Source: Thalassoglobus polymorphus
GTDB taxonomy: Bacteria > Planctomycetota > Planctomycetia > Planctomycetales > Planctomycetaceae
Length of the DNA stretch: 64,000 nucleotides
Assembly (NCBI RefSeq): GCF_007744255.1
Contig: NZ_CP036267.1
Location: 5,716,001-5,780,000, forward strand
Reading direction: 5' to 3'
The position numbers and the translations under genes are program-made. Each line of letters starts with the position of its first letter. The stretch's first letter is position 1. Shown here in pieces: positions 59,524-64,000 of this stretch. Below the pieces are notes generated by a model. That model was not told the origin of the DNA and searched no databases. It saw nothing but the letters and a program-made list of their open reading frames with translations.

Positions 59524-61362
59524 ATGAACTCTGAACTCTGGAATTTGCAAAAGATTCACTTCGGACCGGTTGCTCGACCGCGTCTGCAGATTGAGTCTTT
59601 GTCCATTCCGACTGGAGTGACAGCCATACTCGGGAAGTCAGGCGCGGGGAAAACGTCGCTGTTGAATCTGCTTGTTGGCTTCGAGAAGCCGCAGCACGGA
59701 ACGCTCTCACAACTGCACCTTGAAGAGACACAAGGTCTCCCCCTCAGCTGGGTCCCGCCCGACTTCGGCTTGTGGCCGCATCTCACAGTGCAGCAGCATC
59801 TTCAGGTTGTGGCGAGTGAGAATGATACTCACGTCGATGAATTGCTGCAGGAGTTCGACCTGGAAACTGTTCGCGATCAAAAGCCAGAAACGCTCTCGAT
59901 GGGAGAACGGGCACGTGTCGCAGTTGCACGAGCTTTAGCATCACAATCGAAAATCGTAGTGATGGACGAACCGTTTGCACATGTCGATCCGGGACGCGTT
60001 GATCGATATTGGCAAGCCTTACGAAAACACCTTGTTACAAAAAATGCCTCGCTGATCTTTTCGAGCCACTCTCCCCAAGTTGTCATGCGCGAAGCCGGTC
60101 AGGTCCTCTGCCTAGATCAGGGAAAAGTCATCTGGCAAGGAGACCCGCAATCGCTGTACAGCTCACCACCCAGCAAATCGCTGGCACTGATGATGGGACC
60201 TGCGAACTGGATCGAGAACGCCAACTCAATCGCCGGGATCAGCGACCCAGATGCGAAGCCTCGTTGCCTCCGACCGGAGCAGGTCGCCCTTGAAGAATCT
60301 GAAACGGCGAATTTCACAATCGAAGAATCCTGGTTCGTTGGCTCACATCAGGAGACGGAAGTCTCTCTCAATGGACAGCAGAAAACCGAAACGTTCTATC
60401 ATCGCCCTCTCACTAAGCCTCTCCCGAAAGGAACCAAGGTTGCTTTTCGGGTGGTGACGAGCTGCATTCTTTTCATCAGTCTTCTGATGTTGAATGGGTG
60501 TCGCGAATCGTCTGGTGATGAACCGAGATTGCGTGTGGGCAAACCGGACCAGTTTCTTCTCCCGGCTGAAGGAGCGATGCTGCCAGCAGCTCGCGGAATG
60601 ACCTTCTCACCGGAAGAAGACTTGTTGATTCTGGACAATGTTGGTCGTGTGCTTCGCTACGATTCTGCAGGAAAACTTGTAATCAAATGGTGGATGCCAG
60701 ACTATGATATTGGACGTCCCGAAGGTGTCTGCGTGATGCAGAATGGACACATTGCAATTGCGGATACCCACTACCATCGAGTGGTGATCTTCGATAATCA
60801 GTGTAATGTCGTGCGAATGTTTGGAGAGAGCGGACATGCTGAAGGACAATTCATCTACTCTTCAGCTGTGACTCAAGACGCTGACGGTTTTTTGTATGTC
60901 GCTGAGTATGGCGGAAACGACCGAGTCCAGAAATTCACAGCGGAGGGTGAATTCGTTTTAATGTTTGGAGCCGTTGGGACAGAAGAAGGCGAGTTTCAAC
61001 GTCCGAGTGGATTGGTCTGGCACGACGGTGTGATCTATGTCGCCGATGCCATTAACAATCGAATTCAGGCATTTTCACCGAACGGAAAATTTCTCCGTGT
61101 GGTTGCCGATGCAAATTCGACCGGGTTGTATTATCCGTACGATATCGCCATCGGACCAGATGGTTCGCTGTTCGTACCGGAATACGGAGCCGGGAGAATA
61201 TCGCAAATTTCCATTGAGGGTGAAGTGATCGGCCGTTATGGACAAGAAGGACGTGGGGAAGGACAATTCTGGACACCTTGGGGAATTGCCGTAAGCCAGT
61301 CCGGAAAGATTACTGTTGCCGATACCGGAAATAGAAGAGTTGTGGAATTACAGATGAAGTAG
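59524..61362 (+). CDS. ABC ATPase fused to a membrane anchor and NHL beta-propeller
   Basis: From the ATG at 59524 the product has 612 residues. The ATPase part (about 1-250) has Walker A GKSGAGKT at 37-44, signature LSMGE at 124-128, Walker B VVMDEP with Asp148 and Glu149, and H-loop His182. The Q-loop residue is changed: VPPDFGLWPH has Pro79 where Gln is normal. A hydrophobic stretch at 306-325 (CILFISLLMLNG) ends in Cys326 like a lipobox. Then an NHL propeller of about six blades (GRPEGVCVMQNGHIAIADTH and similar) fills 340-612. There is no stop between the parts. Either it is a true fusion or an internal GTG at 60451 or 60454 starts a separate lipoprotein. TTG 59383 is a longer, less likely start. 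Confidence 0.82.
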   Translation: MNSELWNLQKIHFGPVARPRLQIESLSIPTGVTAILGKSGAGKTSLLNLLVGFEKPQHGTLSQLHLEETQGLPLSWVPPDFGLWPHLTVQQHLQVVASENDTHVDELLQEFDLETVRDQKPETLSMGERARVAVARALASQSKIVVMDEPFAHVDPGRVDRYWQALRKHLVTKNASLIFSSHSPQVVMREAGQVLCLDQGKVIWQGDPQSLYSSPPSKSLALMMGPANWIENANSIAGISDPDAKPRCLRPEQVALEESETANFTIEESWFVGSHQETEVSLNGQQKTETFYHRPLTKPLPKGTKVAFRVVTSCILFISLLMLNGCRESSGDEPRLRVGKPDQFLLPAEGAMLPAARGMTFSPEEDLLILDNVGRVLRYDSAGKLVIKWWMPDYDIGRPEGVCVMQNGHIAIADTHYHRVVIFDNQCNVVRMFGESGHAEGQFIYSSAVTQDADGFLYVAEYGGNDRVQKFTAEGEFVLMFGAVGTEEGEFQRPSGLVWHDGVIYVADAINNRIQAFSPNGKFLRVVADANSTGLYYPYDIAIGPDGSLFVPEYGAGRISQISIEGEVIGRYGQEGRGEGQFWTPWGIAVSQSGKITVADTGNRRVVELQMK

Positions 61363-61570
61363 GAATTGAAGAAGCAGGAATGAAAGTGAGAGACTTTTGT
61401 GTATTCGATCTCCGTGAAGATCCATTTCATATGGTGAAAAGTTCATTTTCACGAGACAGAACGTGAAGGCCATCAGAGGATTTCTCTCTAGAGTTTTTGA
61501 TCCGTGCATGTTGAACCGTATCCGTTTTTTGTTCTCACGTTGATTTGGCAATTGCCAGACTGAGGAAGCT

Positions 61571-64000
61571 GTGACGTTCAAACAAATCGTCAAACGTGTT
61601 TTCCCCGCTGCTCGTCACCGAGTGACGTGGATCGACGCACTGCCTCTGCTCATCTTCCTCGCTTGTTATGCCAGTATTCTCTCAGCTCTTTCTCTCTCCG
61701 ACAGGCTGACCTTTTCACGTCCCTGGGCGTTCTGCTGGATGGCTGTCTCGGTCTGGGTCTGGTGGATGGCGATCAACGGCTGGAGCGGCTTGAATCGTCG
61801 CCGGTCAACACAATCATTGATCGTGCGTTTACTCCTGGTCGGAACGTTTGTCGCACTGATGGCAGGTCCACGAAGTGTGCGTACCAGCGACCAAATCTCG
61901 GTTGTTTATGCCGTCGACATTTCTGAATCGATTCATCCGGACCGGGTGACGGAAGCACTGAATTTTGTCGCCACCACAACCGCAGAGAAGCCGAGTCAGG
62001 ACGTTGCCGGCTGGATTGCATTTGGAAGCTCTGCAGCTGTCGAAGTCCCTCCAATCCAAACAGCCTTCGGCAGTACAATGTCGAACCCGGACGACATCCA
62101 ATTCAATAGCCGCGTCGATCGGGATGCGACCAATATCGAAAATGCTCTGTCGTTGGCTGCTGCCATTCTTCCTGAAGACACGCTCGGAAGAATCGTTCTC
62201 ATTAGCGACGGTTCAGAGACCTCGGGCGATTTGAAATCTGTGCTGGATCAATTGAACTCGCGCGGAATTTCCGTGGATGTGATGCCGGTGAAATACAACT
62301 ACACCGATGAAATTTGGATTGAACGACTTGACCTGCCACAAACCGTCAAGCTCGGTGAACCGTACGAAGCTTCGGTGGTCATCTCTTCACTCAAACCGGG
62401 TAAAGGCCGCCTGATCATCGAAGAGAATGGCGAACCGATTACTGATGAACCGATCAATGTCGAATTCAGCGAAGGGAAGAGCCGGGTCGATATCCCCATT
62501 TATCTGCGTACGCCTGGTTACTATGAATACAAAGCGAAGTTGATCCCTGAAGAGGGAACGGACGGTCGCGATGAAAACAACGAAGCTGTTGGTTACATCT
62601 ATGTTGAAGGCGAAGGCAAAGTCCTCATCGTTGCGGACCCGTTACGTGATGATGACCGCGATTTCGAACGCCTCGTTCAAGCGATTCAAGAGGGGGAACG
62701 GGCTGTTGAAGTTGTCGACTCTTACAAATTCCCACGTGATCCCTTGTCGCTGTTGCCCTACGACTGCGTGATCTTCGCGAACGTTCCGAACGATGCGTTC
62801 GACGAAGTGCAATTGCAGGCGATGCGAGACGCTGTCTTCAATCAGGGGACCGGGTTTCTCATGGTTGGAGGTGAGAACAGCTTCGGGCCGGGTGGATATC
62901 ACCGAAGTGTTGTTGAAGAAACACTGCCTGTCACAATGGACATCACCAAGAAGAAAATTTTGCCCAAAGGGGCGTTGGCGATCATCCTGCACACTTGTGA
63001 ATTCCCTGAAGGGAACACCTGGGCCAAACGTATCACCAAGCAGGCGATTAAAGTTCTCGGTAAGCAGGATGAAGTCGGAGTGATCGCCTACGGGCCGGGC
63101 GGAGAACAGTGGATCTTCGAATTGACCCCCGCTGGTGAATACGACTCGATGGTTCCAAAAATCAACGCGGCAGCCATCGGAGACATGCCCGCCTTTGGAC
63201 CGACAATGCAGATCGGTTTAGATGGACTCAAGAAGAGCGATGCTGCCACGAAGCACATGATCATCATTTCTGATGGCGATCCACAACTCGCTCCGCCGCG
63301 GCTGATGCAAGATTTCATCACGGAAAAAGTCAGTATCTCAACGGTCGCGATCTTCCCTCATGGAGGAACCGAAATTGGCACACTCCGAAACATCGCCAAT
63401 GCGACTGAAGGTCGATATTACTTCCCTGCCGATCCAAACGAGTTACCATCAATCTTCATCAAGGAGGCGAAAACTCTCAAACGGAGCATGATTCAGGAAA
63501 AGGAAATTAATCCGCAAGTCGGTTTCCCTTCGCCGGTCCTGGAAGGAATCCCGGAACTCCCCAAACTGAGTGGTTTCGTTCTGACGTCTTTGAAAGAAAA
63601 CGCACTTACCGAAAACGTGCTTTTTGCCGTCCCCGACGATGCAGCCGAAGAAGAGACGGACCCCGTGCTGGCGATCTGGCGTTACGGACTCGGAACGACC
63701 GCTGCGTTTACATCATCCTTGTCCAATCAATGGGCGTCAGAGTGGGTCGACTGGGAGCAGTACACTGCGTTTGTCAAGCAACTCCTCATTCGTATTTCAC
63801 GTGTCGAAAAGGCGGGCCAGTTGAGAATGTGGACATACAATTCCGGCGGACAGGGAGTCATCATGGTTGAAGACTTTCATCCAGAAGAAGACTTTCTCGA
63901 CGTGGCTGCCAAGGTCTCCGGTCCCGGTGGAATGGAACTGACGATCCCGCTCAAACAAGTTGGGCCAAGGCGATACCAGGGAACATTTCCAGTTGCAGAC
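61571..64000 (+). CDS. Large VWA-domain membrane protein (cut by window end)
   Basis: It starts at a GTG preceded by GAGGAA and runs past the window end, with 810 codons seen. The N-terminal part has three membrane helices (about 22-45, 50-68 and 85-103). A VWA domain with VVYAVDISESIHPDR (DxSxS) follows, then a beta-sandwich part (about 240-330). Next is a GATase1-like part (GKVLIVADPLRDDDRDFERL, MVGGENSFGPGGYH). A second VWA-like domain (MIIISDGDPQLAPP) completes what can be seen. This layout is common in planctomycete BatA/CoxE-like membrane proteins of unknown function, often near MoxR ATPases. No such ATPase is in the window. Confidence 0.88.
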   Translation, partial: MTFKQIVKRVFPAARHRVTWIDALPLLIFLACYASILSALSLSDRLTFSRPWAFCWMAVSVWVWWMAINGWSGLNRRRSTQSLIVRLLLVGTFVALMAGPRSVRTSDQISVVYAVDISESIHPDRVTEALNFVATTTAEKPSQDVAGWIAFGSSAAVEVPPIQTAFGSTMSNPDDIQFNSRVDRDATNIENALSLAAAILPEDTLGRIVLISDGSETSGDLKSVLDQLNSRGISVDVMPVKYNYTDEIWIERLDLPQTVKLGEPYEASVVISSLKPGKGRLIIEENGEPITDEPINVEFSEGKSRVDIPIYLRTPGYYEYKAKLIPEEGTDGRDENNEAVGYIYVEGEGKVLIVADPLRDDDRDFERLVQAIQEGERAVEVVDSYKFPRDPLSLLPYDCVIFANVPNDAFDEVQLQAMRDAVFNQGTGFLMVGGENSFGPGGYHRSVVEETLPVTMDITKKKILPKGALAIILHTCEFPEGNTWAKRITKQAIKVLGKQDEVGVIAYGPGGEQWIFELTPAGEYDSMVPKINAAAIGDMPAFGPTMQIGLDGLKKSDAATKHMIIISDGDPQLAPPRLMQDFITEKVSISTVAIFPHGGTEIGTLRNIANATEGRYYFPADPNELPSIFIKEAKTLKRSMIQEKEINPQVGFPSPVLEGIPELPKLSGFVLTSLKENALTENVLFAVPDDAAEEETDPVLAIWRYGLGTTAAFTSSLSNQWASEWVDWEQYTAFVKQLLIRISRVEKAGQLRMWTYNSGGQGVIMVEDFHPEEDFLDVAAKVSGPGGMELTIPLKQVGPRRYQGTFPVAD

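Noticed and set aside
61434-61452. Small inverted repeat GTGAAAA/TTTTCAC as a terminator
   Set aside because: The stem is only 7 bp and AT-rich, with no T-run after it.

Overview
The window looks like about 64 kb of a Planctomycetota chromosome, probably from the order Planctomycetales. The evidence is the gene content: a DUF1598-type secreted protein, the three-haem PSCyt1/DUF1549/DUF1553 protein paired with DUF1501, two DUF1559 pseudopilin-like proteins, a DUF1080 protein, a zinc-ribbon Ser/Thr kinase and many Gfo/Idh/MocA and TIM-barrel sugar enzymes. There is one tRNA-Ser(UGA) with a clear intrinsic terminator. No rRNA, CRISPR array, prophage or complete insertion sequence was seen.

Layout. 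1-9.6 kb: end of a DUF1598 gene, a TrkH potassium transporter, an oxidoreductase/isomerase pair, a secreted HExxH protein, a Ca2+/Na+ antiporter, an ABC-2 permease and a DUF1559 protein. 10.1-10.7 kb: tRNA-Ser and nested repeats. 10.75-22.25 kb: a tightly packed eight-gene minus-strand operon behind a near-consensus sigma70-type promoter. It encodes a lipoprotein, a zinc-ribbon GTPase, a membrane-anchored GAP1-N2 protein, a large helical membrane protein, a double-GYF membrane protein, a TolQ/MotA-type channel and two paralogous TolR/MotB-type subunits. 22.9-31.4 kb: patatin, small LTxxQ-like protein, PSD1/DUF1501 and two amidohydrolases. 31.5-34.3 kb: thiolase plus CoA-transferase. 34.8-41.3 kb: YdeI-like protein, a transposase remnant, and two back-to-back Ser/Thr kinases. 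41.4-48.6 kb: a repeat-scarred accessory stretch with a secreted protease, an RHS C-terminal fragment and its neighbour, a PhoPQ-related protein, a lipoprotein and a DUF1559 protein. 48.6-56.5 kb: GspF-like protein, adenylate-forming enzyme, GH38-like hydrolase, macrodomain protein, KDPG aldolase and DUF1080. 56.7-61.4 kb: an ABC importer whose ATPase is fused to an NHL propeller. 61.6 kb to the end: a large VWA protein, cut by the window edge.

The best candidate for an undescribed system is the 11.4-kb operon. It joins a GTPase/GAP1 switch of the kind known from predicted conflict systems to a proton-channel stator of the Tol/Mot/Zorya type with two different B-subunits. The second theme is at least four families of short, strongly palindromic, MITE/REP-like repeats. 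Several copies begin exactly at the stop codon of a gene, one sits inside another family's copy, one cuts an RHS gene, and a relic of a RAYT-like transposase lies beside them.
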